Of a DNA stretch of 64,000 nt, positions 24,563-33,690 are shown in pieces. Numbering within the stretch: position 1 is the first letter of the stretch; the number at the start of each line of letters is the position of its first letter. Source of the stretch: Scytonema hofmannii PCC 7110 (GTDB lineage Bacteria > Cyanobacteriota > Cyanobacteriia > Cyanobacteriales > Nostocaceae); assembly GCF_000346485.2 (NCBI RefSeq), contig NZ_KQ976354.1:2348190-2412189 (forward strand), given 5' to 3'. A program made the position numbers and the translations under genes. The notes beneath the pieces were generated by a model that saw only the letters and a program-made list of their open reading frames with translations, made no database searches and was not told the origin of the DNA.

Positions 24563-25891
24563 TTAAACATTAAACTCTGCTTGAACTATGCAAGGTTTCA
24601 GTCGTGGTTTTAAATAATTAAGAAGAATTAACCTTTCAACAACTGCTTTTTTCTTTTTATTTCTAAATAACCCCAAAAGCAAGTTCTTTTCTTCATTCTC
24701 GTTTTCCATTTCAGTTATGCAGAAATCTGTGGTGGAGCTAGCTTCAAAGGTTGCTTTTATAGAGCATATTGTACTATCTTCTGTATCGACAGGTTGCTGC
24801 GATGTTGTTTGCTGCATACTTTTGCTTTTAACTACAGTTCCCAACTTAACTCGATTAATTAAGCATTTAAGTGTACCATTTTGTGTTGTATTTGCTTGGA
24901 AAGTCCAACATATATCATTTTCTACTCCTCCTGACATATCAACCTGACAATTTACGAACTGAGATGTATCTACGGATTCAATAGGGATAATGCCGTTTTT
25001 TAAGTACAGTTTTAGTTGTCCCCGCTTCAACCCAAACCAAATTGTAACACCATTCACCTCGATCCGTTGCTCGCTAAAATTTGCAATGATATATAAATTA
25101 ACTTTTTGCGAGTCTACAGGTTCTATGTGAATTTTCATAAGTAAAAACTTTATATTACTATCGTTCTCCTCAGAATTTAAATCACCTATATTTTGACAGA
25201 CTAATGAGGAATTATCAGTCTTGTTAGAGTTAGGTCTTTGTAAAAGAATAGTCTTACCTAAGTAGGATGTTTGTTGATTTTGATTTCTTAAAGGAATTGG
25301 AGAAGATGAAGTCCTAGAGTTAGTGATTAATGTAGGAGCCACGTTGGCTGGAAAATCTGCTATTTTCATGAGCGAACAACCAAGTTTGTAAGCAAAGTCA
25401 ACAGTTTTACCAGACCATAATGCATCGTAAAAGCCAATAGAAAATTTAATAGCATCCGTATCCCTGATTTCTAAGCTCATACCAATCACGTACTTAATAT
25501 GTTTTGCGATCGCATGAGCCTGCATCTCTGAATAACAGGCATTAAGGACAACACATTCCACTTGGTCAGCAAACAGTTGAAACAATTCTGCCAATGCTTC
25601 TGCACTCACTAACTTGATTTGACCTAACTCGTCTTCAAATACTAAACCTTCTTCTTGCACCCCATGCCCCGAAAAGTGAATGATATGCGGTTCATAGTCC
25701 AAAAGAGATCTATGTATGTCCGTGTATCGTACAGCTTCCGCCGTAACTATTAAATACTGATCCCGCATTGTTGAGCGTTTCAATCCCTCTTTAATTTCGC
25801 GCATCTCCTCACTCAGACGAAGCTGGCTGCTACCTGTAGGATTTGCTGACAAAAGTAAAACTTTCCGGGGTTGATTGGGATGATTACTCAT
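24563..25891 (-). CDS. CHAT-domain caspase-like protease
   Basis: 442 aa. The N-terminal CHAT domain (about 8-190) has the dyad His76 (IIHFSGHG) and Cys119 (VVLNACYS) and the GMSLEIRDTDAI and FSIGFYDALW segments. Clan CD enzymes cut after a defined residue once activated. Residues about 190-240 are a polar linker. The C-terminal part (about 240-442) is rich in beta strand, contains IEPVDSQKVNLYIIANF, and matches no family that I know; it may sense or bind a ligand. The gene is upstream of, and in the same operon as, the pentapeptide-GAF-HATPase gene. Bacterial CHAT proteases often execute defence or cell-death programmes, as in the type III-E CRISPR-associated TPR-CHAT, but no CRISPR is present here. 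Confidence 0.85.
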   Translation of the reverse strand: MSNHPNQPRKVLLLSANPTGSSQLRLSEEMREIKEGLKRSTMRDQYLIVTAEAVRYTDIHRSLLDYEPHIIHFSGHGVQEEGLVFEDELGQIKLVSAEALAELFQLFADQVECVVLNACYSEMQAHAIAKHIKYVIGMSLEIRDTDAIKFSIGFYDALWSGKTVDFAYKLGCSLMKIADFPANVAPTLITNSRTSSSPIPLRNQNQQTSYLGKTILLQRPNSNKTDNSSLVCQNIGDLNSEENDSNIKFLLMKIHIEPVDSQKVNLYIIANFSEQRIEVNGVTIWFGLKRGQLKLYLKNGIIPIESVDTSQFVNCQVDMSGGVENDICWTFQANTTQNGTLKCLINRVKLGTVVKSKSMQQTTSQQPVDTEDSTICSIKATFEASSTTDFCITEMENENEEKNLLLGLFRNKKKKAVVERLILLNYLKPRLKPCIVQAEFNV

Positions 25892-26594
25892 TAGAAATTT
25901 AGATTTCCGGAGACTATCACTGTATCTAGCATGAGTTGTATAGCTGACTCGAACGTGAAGTAGTCGTTGTGAATCAACATATTAAGTTTTCTTTATTATA
26001 AATGGGATTATCAAATTGCCTAAGTAATTTTACTCTTATTACTAAATTATCAAATTTTTCAATAAATGCCAGAATCTAAGTATTTTCCGTATTTTTTAGA
26101 AAAATTAGTTAAGAATATAACTTTTTGATGAATCATTGATTTGGTACAATTTTAATTACTCCCGAACCGCCAGAAGATTACCTAAACAGGTAGGTAGGGC
26201 TAAAGCCCGCCGTTGGCTATTGGTGGGCTTTAGCCCTACCTACAAAGATCGGTAATTTGAGAGCGGAAAGGGAGTAACTCTCTTCGGGACTCTAAAATTA
26301 ACAATCTTCGTAATTTGATGTTGGTGGTCTTTAGCTCTACCTACGCTTTTAAGTAATCTTCTGGTGGCAAGGAAATAAGTTTGTTACAAATAAACAGTAT
26401 TTTTAGTATAAAAATGCACTAAGTTGTATATTACAAAAAAAACTATTCATTAATTTAGCAGACAGTCATTAATTTAAAACAGTCAATTTGTAATTTTTAA
26501 TTTAAATTTCAATTTTTGAATTGCCTATGATGAAGAAATGAATCTAGACTGTCCGGAGTAGCCATGCCAAAACGCCTCATGACAGGTTTAAATC
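25892..26594. other. Long intergenic region around a MITE
   Basis: About 700 nt, strongly A+T-rich, holding the 201-bp element described separately. I see no coding frame of merit. The promoter of the CHAT operon should lie near 25.9-26.1 kb. Confidence 0.5.
26167..26367. repeat. 201-bp MITE-like element with about 20-bp terminal inverted repeats
   Basis: The ends CCGCCAGAAGATTACCTAAA (26167) and TTTAAGTAATCTTCTGGTGG (to 26367) are inverted copies with two mismatches. Inside is a perfect 19-bp inverted repeat (GTAGGTAGGGCTAAAGCCC, 26190-26208, and its complement to 26243). There is no reading frame inside, so mobilisation would need a transposase elsewhere. Confidence 0.7.
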
Positions 26595-26610
26595 CACTGG
26601 TCACTGGTCA
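26595..26610. repeat. Short TGGTCAC array at gene end
   Basis: Two heptamer units (CACTGGTCACTGGTCA) overlap the stop region of the leftward Lin0512-family gene. This is the second case in the window of the array sitting on a stop codon. Confidence 0.6.
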
Positions 26611-26972
26611 GCTGATTCCACCAGAACGGTTACAGCCGCAATTGCGATTAACATTTCATCATTTTTATCATTAAGTACCGCAATGGCTTTACCCTGAACA
26701 ATCATTCCCCCAGGCTCTACTTTCAGTGTTTTCCGCCCAAAGGGTAGCACAGCCAAGACTTCTTCTTCTCTCACCTGTTCGGGATAGGGAACAGCAACCT
26801 GTACCTCAACTATCATTTCATTTGGATCGCTCAATCCAGCAACTTCCCAAACTCCAGGTAAGGCATTGTGTGCGATCGCATTTCTCACAGCCCTTGCTGC
26901 TGCGACAGTTGGTTCTTGTCCGTGTTGGTCAATACCCATCCCCATTTCAATAATTAAGCGTTTGCGTGCCAT
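26601..26972 (-). CDS. Lin0512 family conserved protein
   Basis: 123 aa. It matches, from memory, the Lin0512 family: RLIIEMGMGIDQHGQEPTVAAARAVRNAI at the start, in which the GMGxDxHGQ motif is diagnostic, then VQVAVPYPEQV and PGGMIVQGKAI. The family is broadly conserved in bacteria, is small and soluble, and has no established function. The gene is monocistronic here. The start is well defined by the conserved N-terminus. Confidence 0.85.
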   Translation of the reverse strand: MARKRLIIEMGMGIDQHGQEPTVAAARAVRNAIAHNALPGVWEVAGLSDPNEMIVEVQVAVPYPEQVREEEVLAVLPFGRKTLKVEPGGMIVQGKAIAVLNDKNDEMLIAIAAVTVLVESADQ

Positions 26973-27435
26973 GATGACCTACCTTGGTAGTTAAAAAAAT
27001 GCTGGATTTTGTTTCTCAAACTAGCCTACTAGATTCATGATTGAAAATGGGGTAAGTCTGTGAGGAATTTGGTGCGTAGGCGTTGCTGAATAACAGTATG
27101 AATTACCCATCACCCCAACCCTTCTCCCAAAGGGATTCGGGAGCTAGAATTCTTGTCCCCTCTCCCAAAGGGAGAGGGCTAGGGTGAGGGCAAATCTGAA
27201 GGGTTTAACTAGGATTCATACCTTGATTCAGCAACGCCCTAGTTTTCAACGCTTAGACTCGATCCTTTGGAGTAGCCAGACTGGATAATTTTGATGCTCG
27301 ATAATCTGTGTGTAGCGGTAAACGAGTCTTTTTGACAAGATTTGCTATTCTTAGGAGCTATGCTCGCGTCTGAAGGGAATAAAGTTGACACGCATCAGTA
27401 ATCATGCTTTTCCAACTGGATAGTTATTTTCGCGC
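26973..27435. other. Intergenic region carrying a MITE
   Basis: The region contains the complete element at 27079-27239. The remainder, up to the end of the polysaccharide operon at 27436, shows no gene. Confidence 0.5.
27079..27239. repeat. Complete 161-bp MITE with GGCGTTGCTGAAT terminal repeats
   Basis: GGCGTTGCTGAAT (27079-27091) and ATTCAGCAACGCC (27226-27238) are perfect 13-bp inverted repeats. TA dinucleotides flank the element (27077-27078 and 27240-27241), as expected for target duplication by an IS630/Tc1-mariner-type transposase. An IS630 fragment does lie at 45.05 kb, but nothing shows it is the partner. The interior matches the copy at 15.7 kb. Confidence 0.75.
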
Positions 27436-28467
27436 TTACTGCACTAGCCTGCGTGAACTGGTAGACTGAGAAGCTAACCAATGGTCGTGTATTGCTTGTA
27501 TCTGCAGCATAACTGAATCAATCACCTTTTTGGTTAATAAAAGACGACAAACAATACTTTCAGTCAGGCGAAAACCACAAATGGATTGAATGAAATGGTA
27601 AGATGACCTGCCATTTTCTCGCTTGAACTCAGGAAAGATAATTAAAGCCTCTTCTAACAACTGTAAATATTTTGAATAGTCATCAATCTGCAGTGCTTCC
27701 CTAGACAAGTCAAAATAACATTTAGCTAAGGCATAACGGTACTTGATAGAAAGTTGGTTGAGTTGCGTCAGTTTTTGTTCTGCTTTAATCAATACTGAAC
27801 GGTGACTTTCTATCCAAAGAGGTTTAGAGCGAGTCGAGACTGTGACATTTCCATATCGTCTGTAAATGGCATGACAGCCCGGTTGATAGGCAACTTTAGC
27901 ATCTTGAAGAACTACTGATAAGAAAAAATCTCTATCCTGTGCAGCTTTTAAATTTTCATCCCAACCACCGATTCTCTCAACAGCAGTTCTACTATAAAGT
28001 AAGGAAGCAACCGCAGTCCACCAATCAGCAAGTAAAGATTCAATAATATCTGCTTGTGTTCCAGGGCGTTCGATATTATCCAAAAAACTTGTACCATCAG
28101 GTAAATGATGCCGATATCTCCAATCACCATAAACAACATCGGCTTCTGTTTCTTCAAGGAAAGATACTTGCCTTTCTATTTTATTGGGCAAGATGTAATC
28201 ATCTGCATCTAAATACTGAATATACTTGCCTTTTGATAAGGCTAAGCCTTTGTTTCTAGCGTAATTTCCTCCTCTGTGGTTAACACTTTGCCAAATCACT
28301 TTTTTCCCATAGCTTTTGATAATTTCTAACGAATTATCCGTTGAACCATCATCAACAACAATAATCTCTATATTTGAGTATGTTTGTTGCAAGCAGCTAT
28401 CAATTGCTTCTGCTATCCATCTTTCTGTATTAAAGCACGGAATAATGACTGAAACGAGGGGTGGCAT
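27436..28467 (-). CDS. Family 2 glycosyltransferase
   Basis: 343 aa from the ATG at 28467, chosen because GGAAATGAATAT precedes it and the GT-A fold starts at once (PPLVSVIIPCFNTE). VVDDGSTD, the DxD-type LDADDYI (about residue 90) and the ARNKGL motif mark a GT2 enzyme that moves a sugar from a nucleotide donor. There is a C-terminal helical region of about 100 residues and no membrane segment. It is the last gene of a five-gene leftward operon for export of a surface polysaccharide. Confidence 0.85.
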   Translation of the reverse strand: MPPLVSVIIPCFNTERWIAEAIDSCLQQTYSNIEIIVVDDGSTDNSLEIIKSYGKKVIWQSVNHRGGNYARNKGLALSKGKYIQYLDADDYILPNKIERQVSFLEETEADVVYGDWRYRHHLPDGTSFLDNIERPGTQADIIESLLADWWTAVASLLYSRTAVERIGGWDENLKAAQDRDFFLSVVLQDAKVAYQPGCHAIYRRYGNVTVSTRSKPLWIESHRSVLIKAEQKLTQLNQLSIKYRYALAKCYFDLSREALQIDDYSKYLQLLEEALIIFPEFKRENGRSSYHFIQSICGFRLTESIVCRLLLTKKVIDSVMLQIQAIHDHWLASQSTSSRRLVQ

Positions 28468-28547
28468 ATATTCATTTCCTATTTTCAAAAGAACAGAGGG
28501 AATACATCAAACCAAAAGCCAATATTTATTTACTTTCAACACAAGGC

Positions 28548-29825
28548 TTACTTATTAATAACTTTCCAATACCTTGGCTGATAAAACAAAGATTGACTAA
28601 TGACTTTATTCGCTCTTACTAAAAATCTAAAAGATTCCACTATATCGAAAGAGCGAATACCTTCTTTTACATATACTTTGGCGCTGTATAAACCAGGTAA
28701 TAAGCAACAGTAAGGCATTTGCATTTGTATTTCAGATTTGCCTGGTAAGATTTCAAGGAATTCGTTATCACTTGATGAAGCAATATACAAAACTCGTTCG
28801 TTCTGTCCGGATAAAGCAGTAATTAAGATACCTATATTGATATTCTCTACTTTTATATGTGATGCACATTCGACACAGAAGTAGGCTAATTCGCCAGATA
28901 GAAGATTATCAAGTATGTTTCCTTGCTCATCCTTAAAACAAAGAGAAATCACATCAACACCAAGACTTTCATTCTTTTGTTTTTCAGGTAAATACATGAC
29001 TCCTGAAGATACTTCTGTACCTCCCAAACAAAGATCTTCTTCATATTTGCGAATGACAGAGCTTGTCTCACCAGAAGTTACCAAATTGCCTTTCTTCAAA
29101 TAAATAGAAGATTCACAAACATTTAAGACAACATGAGGATTATGGGAGACTAAGATAAAAGCTGTACCCTGTTCCCTGAGTTTTGCAAGTCTCTGATAAC
29201 ATTTCATCTTAAAAGAAATGTCTCCTACAGCTAGCACTTCATCAATCAGCAAAACATCTGGCTCGATGTGAACTGCACACGCAAATCCCAATCGTGCTGC
29301 CATTCCAGAACTATAAGTCTGTACTGGTGCATCAATCGCATCTGCAATTCCAGCAAAATCAACGACTTCCTGAAATTTCTCTTCGATTTCTTCAGTAGCT
29401 AAACCCAGAACGGACATATTTGCATAGATATTTTCTCGTCCCGTTAGGATAGGATTAAATCCTGCACCAAGAGCAATCAGAGGTGCGACTCTACCTCTTA
29501 CTTTTACTGTACCAGTATCTGGCTTAATCAAACCACTAATGATGCGTAATAGCGTACTTTTTCCAGCGCCATTCGAGCCAACCAAGCCTAATGCTTGTCC
29601 GCGCTTTAGGTCAAAGCTAACATCATTCAGCGCCCAAAATTCTTTTGCTCTTAAAGTATCGCTTTTTCTGTTTCCTCCTGTTAACTCGATCGCAATATCT
29701 TGAAGCCCGTATAACAAAGAGTTTTTCAAGTCCCTGCAAAACTTTTTAGAAACATTTTTGGCTGAAATAACAACTTCCGTATCTTCATGATGAACCGTAA
29801 TTTGTTTTTCTCTTAAATTAGTCAT
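28548..29825 (-). CDS. Polysaccharide ABC transporter ATP-binding protein (Wzt/TagH type)
   Basis: 425 aa. The nucleotide-binding domain (about 15-260) has Walker A GSNGAGKST, signature YSSGMAARLGFA, Walker B VLLIDEVLAVGD and the switch His (LVSHNP). The insert LYGLQDIAIEL before Walker A is typical of the O-antigen and teichoic-acid exporters. Residues about 280-425 form a Wzt-C-like beta domain that would bind the tip of the glycan chain. The permease gene is 2 nt upstream, so the two subunits are coupled. Confidence 0.9.
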   Translation of the reverse strand: MTNLREKQITVHHEDTEVVISAKNVSKKFCRDLKNSLLYGLQDIAIELTGGNRKSDTLRAKEFWALNDVSFDLKRGQALGLVGSNGAGKSTLLRIISGLIKPDTGTVKVRGRVAPLIALGAGFNPILTGRENIYANMSVLGLATEEIEEKFQEVVDFAGIADAIDAPVQTYSSGMAARLGFACAVHIEPDVLLIDEVLAVGDISFKMKCYQRLAKLREQGTAFILVSHNPHVVLNVCESSIYLKKGNLVTSGETSSVIRKYEEDLCLGGTEVSSGVMYLPEKQKNESLGVDVISLCFKDEQGNILDNLLSGELAYFCVECASHIKVENINIGILITALSGQNERVLYIASSSDNEFLEILPGKSEIQMQMPYCCLLPGLYSAKVYVKEGIRSFDIVESFRFLVRANKVISQSLFYQPRYWKVINK

Positions 29826-29827
29826 TA

Positions 29828-30700
29828 CTAAGAACTCACTCGCTCAACAACAAAAGGCATTGCTAGTCGAAAAGTCACCCAAGTTACTAACAATCCGACA
29901 AAGGAAAGCACACTGACAACCCAAAATCCTAAAGGGTTGGAGATAACTCCTGTTGTTGCTAATTCTCGTGTTGTCACTAATAGAGGAGTGACAGGATTTA
30001 GCTTGACTAATAACCCAAAGGTTCCTTCATTTGGAACTGGATAAACCACGGGAGTCAAAAATAGCCAAAACCCTGTAATAAGAGTTAACCCTTTAGAAAC
30101 ATCTTGATACAAAATTCCTAATGGAGCCAACAAAACACCAATAAATGTTCCCAGAATAATCAAATGAATTAAAGCAACTGGTACTAAGAGCGCTGTCCAG
30201 GTGATAGAAATACGAAACCAGAAGTACAATCCCACTATTAAAATCAATTTGATGGCAAAGTTAAAAAACACTTCGCCTACTTTTGCTAGAATCAGAGACT
30301 CTCGAGGAAAATTCACTCTCGCTAGCATTGGTTTTGCAACTGTCACGGCTTGTACCGGACCATTTAATGCGTCTACAAATGTTTGCCATAGCGCAGTGCT
30401 GAACATGACATAAGCTGGATAAGGTATGTCTGTCTTTCCAACATTAATGACATTGGCATCATTTGCAAGAGTAAAGCCAATAGCCATGACAATTGGCGGT
30501 AAAAATGCCCAGGCTACACCTAAAAATGATTGCCGATATTGAGCTGTAATATCCCGTACCATCAACCGCCATGCAAGTTCGCGAGAAGCTAGCAAGTCGC
30601 GCCACATTTGTTTGAACAAGTCAATTGGACGCCGCAGTTGACTTTCGGGTGTATAAATTACCTCAGATAGTTGCGATTTTAAGCTCTCTTTATGTTTCAA
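29828..30700 (-). CDS. Polysaccharide ABC transporter permease (Wzm type)
   Basis: 290 aa of the ABC-2 permease family with about six membrane helices. The cytoplasmic N-terminus ends in the conserved WRDLLASRELAWRLMVRDITAQYRQSFLGVAWAFLPP coupling region, and the late motif GFWLFLTPVVYP is present. It forms the membrane channel for the Wzt-type ATPase encoded immediately downstream. It would export a lipid-linked polysaccharide such as O-antigen, or possibly an envelope polysaccharide. Confidence 0.9.
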   Translation of the reverse strand: MKHKESLKSQLSEVIYTPESQLRRPIDLFKQMWRDLLASRELAWRLMVRDITAQYRQSFLGVAWAFLPPIVMAIGFTLANDANVINVGKTDIPYPAYVMFSTALWQTFVDALNGPVQAVTVAKPMLARVNFPRESLILAKVGEVFFNFAIKLILIVGLYFWFRISITWTALLVPVALIHLIILGTFIGVLLAPLGILYQDVSKGLTLITGFWLFLTPVVYPVPNEGTFGLLVKLNPVTPLLVTTRELATTGVISNPLGFWVVSVLSFVGLLVTWVTFRLAMPFVVERVSS

Positions 30701-30847
30701 AATTCTTCACCTTACTGCATCTTCTCTGTTTGCGTATGGTGAGTATCTTTTACCACACGCTTTTTTTGGAAAGGAGACTCTCCAGGGTATCATCCTTGCG
30801 TTGAGGCTGCGATCGCATTCACCACTTTTGATGAAACAGCGTTTCGT

Positions 30848-31858
30848 TTACCTTGGCAAGTATCTTTTAGCATAGTGGCTAGTGATATACCTGTTCAAAA
30901 CCTTATCCAGTTCATACAGTATTTTCCCTGCTACCCGTGACCCAAATCTACCAAAGGGTACTTTACGGGCGATGGAATTGATAATTGTCATGTCGCGACG
31001 CCATCCCAACCGCTTGTACTTATTTTTAAAGTATTCATCTTCAGTGAGGTTCCACTTGTCCCGGAGGCGTTTTAGGCTTGTGAGTTCCCACTCATCACTC
31101 CAACGCAACATATAGTAATGTACGTCTGTCCAATCAAGTGGAGGTCCTGGTACGTAAGTGACTAGAGAATCTGGTTCTAAATAGATCGTACCACCAACTT
31201 CAGCCACCTGAATGCACAAATCGACGTGTTCTTTGGTATTCAGCAGGGCTTCATCCAAAAGACCGATTTTCTCAAATATTTCCGTGCGTACCATCATGCA
31301 GTGGAATTCTGCTAGCCCAGTTTTTTGCCGTTGCAATTGAGGACGGACTTCTGAAATTTGACGACCTTGCTTGTAAATTTTTTCAATTATCCGCCGTCTT
31401 GTTGTTTCGCCTTTGGTTTCTAGCACAACTCCAGATTCACCACCCGCACAATGCACTTCTTCATGTAGGGGAGTCCCTTGACAAATCAGAGGGCTGACTA
31501 AAGTCGCTTCCGTTTCTTCCGCACAGGACACCAAAGTCTTCAGCCAACCAGGGGTAACGACAACGTCGTTATCAATAAAAACGACATATTTGCTGTGAAC
31601 TTGACGCAAACCAATATTTCTAGCGTGGTTTGGAGAGAGGTAATGTTCGGTGCGGAGCAGTTGAAATTGCTTTTGGATAGCTTGCTCTGTTAGGTACTTT
31701 TTGATATGAGATGGTGAACCACCATCTACGTAAACTAACTGAAAAGGATATTCAGTATATGCGTAGATACTTTCAAGAGATTCACGGGTGTAACTGAAGC
31801 GTTCTCGTGGAACGACGACAATAGTCACTTGCGGGTTTGTTACTTCTGATGAGTTCAT
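30848..31858 (-). CDS. Family 2 glycosyltransferase
   Basis: 336 aa with a GT-A fold. VTIVVVPRERF opens the domain, DGGSP and HARNIGLRQVHSKYVVFIDNDVVVTPGW carry the donor-binding DxD equivalent (DND), and CMMVRTEIFEKIGLLDEAL with EHVDLC is the acceptor/base region. The C-terminal helical part includes WDVHYYMLRW-like acidic and aromatic stretches. It probably builds a repeat unit of the polysaccharide exported by the neighbouring ABC system. A 147-nt gap separates it from the permease gene. Confidence 0.85.
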   Translation of the reverse strand: MNSSEVTNPQVTIVVVPRERFSYTRESLESIYAYTEYPFQLVYVDGGSPSHIKKYLTEQAIQKQFQLLRTEHYLSPNHARNIGLRQVHSKYVVFIDNDVVVTPGWLKTLVSCAEETEATLVSPLICQGTPLHEEVHCAGGESGVVLETKGETTRRRIIEKIYKQGRQISEVRPQLQRQKTGLAEFHCMMVRTEIFEKIGLLDEALLNTKEHVDLCIQVAEVGGTIYLEPDSLVTYVPGPPLDWTDVHYYMLRWSDEWELTSLKRLRDKWNLTEDEYFKNKYKRLGWRRDMTIINSIARKVPFGRFGSRVAGKILYELDKVLNRYITSHYAKRYLPR

Positions 31859-31938
31859 ATCTAAATCCTGCTCTAATGTTATTCGATAGGTGTTTCATTC
31901 AATATTATCCCTTTTGAGTTATACCACTTATAGTGTAA

Positions 31939-33234
31939 CTACGGATTAGTGTATTCGCGATTTGCGGTGACCACTGACATTTCTTCCTGACTTGGTTGAT
32001 GGGGGGTCATTGCTACTAGTTGGTAAATCTCGACTAGCTTATCGTTCAACTTATTAATATCGTAGTTTGCCTCTACACAAGTACGGCCAACTGCGCCCAT
32101 GTTTTCCCAAATATCGGGATGCTCGATCAAATAAATTAACTTTTCAGCTATGGCATCCGCATCTCGCTCTGGAACGAGAAACCCAGAAACACCATCTTGT
32201 ACGAGTTCGGGAATACCGCCATGAAAGGTACCTATGACTGGTAAACCCATTGCCATTGCCTCTTTTAAAGTGTTAACTGGAGCGTCTTGATTGCCATCTT
32301 GAGCAGTTACACTTGGAGCTATAAATAAATGAGAATTGTCTAGGATGTCAATAATTTCTTGCTGATTTTTCCAGCCTAGAAGTTTAACTTTGTCAGTTAT
32401 TTTCAATTCTTCTATCAACAAATGTAACTCTGTTTTTAAGTAGCCATCACCTATGACATTGTATTCAACATTTGGATGAACATTTGCCACTTTGGCAAGG
32501 GCGCGAATACCGTACTCTATACCTTTCTTCTCAACAAGACGCCCAACAGTAACAATCCGAATTTTGTTATTTGCGTTAGGACGCCGTGCTTTAAACTGAA
32601 ATCTGCTACAGTCTATTCCCGAACGAAGAACTACAATTTTGTTGCGATCGCAACCTAGGTTAATGGCTTTTTGTCGGAAAAATTCACAATTGGCAAGGAA
32701 AAAATCTCCTTTGACAAAAAGTTCATTATAAACATCTTCGCCACACTCTTGAACATAGTAGCTAATATCATAACCTCGGAATGAAGTGACCAATTTGCCT
32801 TCGATCGCACCAATATCGCGGAGTATCTGACCTTCGATACCATGCATTCCAAATTGACCGTGAATAATATCGTACTGCTTGGACTTCAGGAGTGGTATTA
32901 CTGAGTATAACAGCCGAAGGGAAGTGGCATATTTACCGTATTTTAAAAAGTTTAGCGATCGCAGTATAACCAATGGGCTTTTGTGTAAATTAGTCACTAT
33001 TAATCCCAGCCCTTTTAGCACTCGACCTAAGTAATTTGTTGAAATTGAAGGTATGTAGTGAGTCCGTTGAAGAAGTTGATATTTTTCTATATCTGGATGT
33101 ATTTTAGACATATCATCAGGACGGTAACCGTAAATATGTACCTCATGTCCTCGCGAGATTAACCCTGTAATTTGATTCAGGATAAAAGTTTCTGATAATA
33201 CAGGAAACTCACCTAAAATGAATGCTATTTTCAT
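31939..33234 (-). CDS. Family 4 glycosyltransferase (WcaL/colanic-acid type)
   Basis: 431 aa from the ATG at 33234; seven further codons upstream are possible. It has a GT-B fold. N-terminal half: MKIAFILGEFPVLSETFILNQI and HGQFGMHG. C-terminal donor half: IVTVGRLVEKKGIEYGIRAL, SHLFIAPSVTAQDGNQDAPVNTLKEAMAMG with the catalytic EX7E-like Glu, and GIPELVQDG. The family transfers sugars with retention of configuration. It is the first gene of the leftward operon, so the promoter should lie in 33235-33420. Confidence 0.9.
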   Translation of the reverse strand: MKIAFILGEFPVLSETFILNQITGLISRGHEVHIYGYRPDDMSKIHPDIEKYQLLQRTHYIPSISTNYLGRVLKGLGLIVTNLHKSPLVILRSLNFLKYGKYATSLRLLYSVIPLLKSKQYDIIHGQFGMHGIEGQILRDIGAIEGKLVTSFRGYDISYYVQECGEDVYNELFVKGDFFLANCEFFRQKAINLGCDRNKIVVLRSGIDCSRFQFKARRPNANNKIRIVTVGRLVEKKGIEYGIRALAKVANVHPNVEYNVIGDGYLKTELHLLIEELKITDKVKLLGWKNQQEIIDILDNSHLFIAPSVTAQDGNQDAPVNTLKEAMAMGLPVIGTFHGGIPELVQDGVSGFLVPERDADAIAEKLIYLIEHPDIWENMGAVGRTCVEANYDINKLNDKLVEIYQLVAMTPHQPSQEEMSVVTANREYTNP

Positions 33235-33579
33235 AAAAAAATCACAAATCAACACTTATTTCGATTTGCTTTAATACCGACTTTTGTGGTTTTAGGGCAA
33301 ATAATCCTTAACTACCATAATTACTTTTTTTTAGAGAAAAGCTATTTTTTGAACTTTCTTTACAGTATATTTATCTTTTTAAAGATATGGTAAATTTTTA
33401 GTAATTAAAGAATTTATGTACTGACAGTGTGGTTTGTGGGAAAACTTAAAACGCCGTTCGCACAACTAAATTATGCATCAGGGTTACTTAGCATTAAATT
33501 TTGCTTGCCTATCTCCGATTTTGCAATAAGAAACCATTTGCAGTATATTCACAAAAATGCGAACATATTAGGAGAAGAT

Positions 33580-33690
33580 GTGCCAATAACATTAGTAATC
33601 TTCTACAAAGAGGAGGATGGAAGTGTTCCAGTGTTAGAATGGCTACATAATCTGCCAGAAAAGAATGAGAGAAGAGAGAACAACAACTAA
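33580..33690 (+). pseudogene. HigB/Gp49-type toxin remnant (N-terminal stub)
   Basis: From GTG 33580 the frame reads VPITLVIFYKEEDGSVPVLEWLHNLPEKN. This is the first 28 residues of the phage-derived Gp49-like/HigB toxin family, normally about 110 aa. It then runs straight into the antitoxin start region and ends at 33690. The catalytic body of the RNase toxin is missing, so an internal deletion has left only the beginning. Frame upstream of 33580 is non-homologous. Confidence 0.65.

Noticed and set aside
33427..33579. N-terminal extension of the toxin stub
   Set aside because: Homology to the HigB/Gp49 family begins only at GTG 33580; the preceding codons look like unselected sequence.
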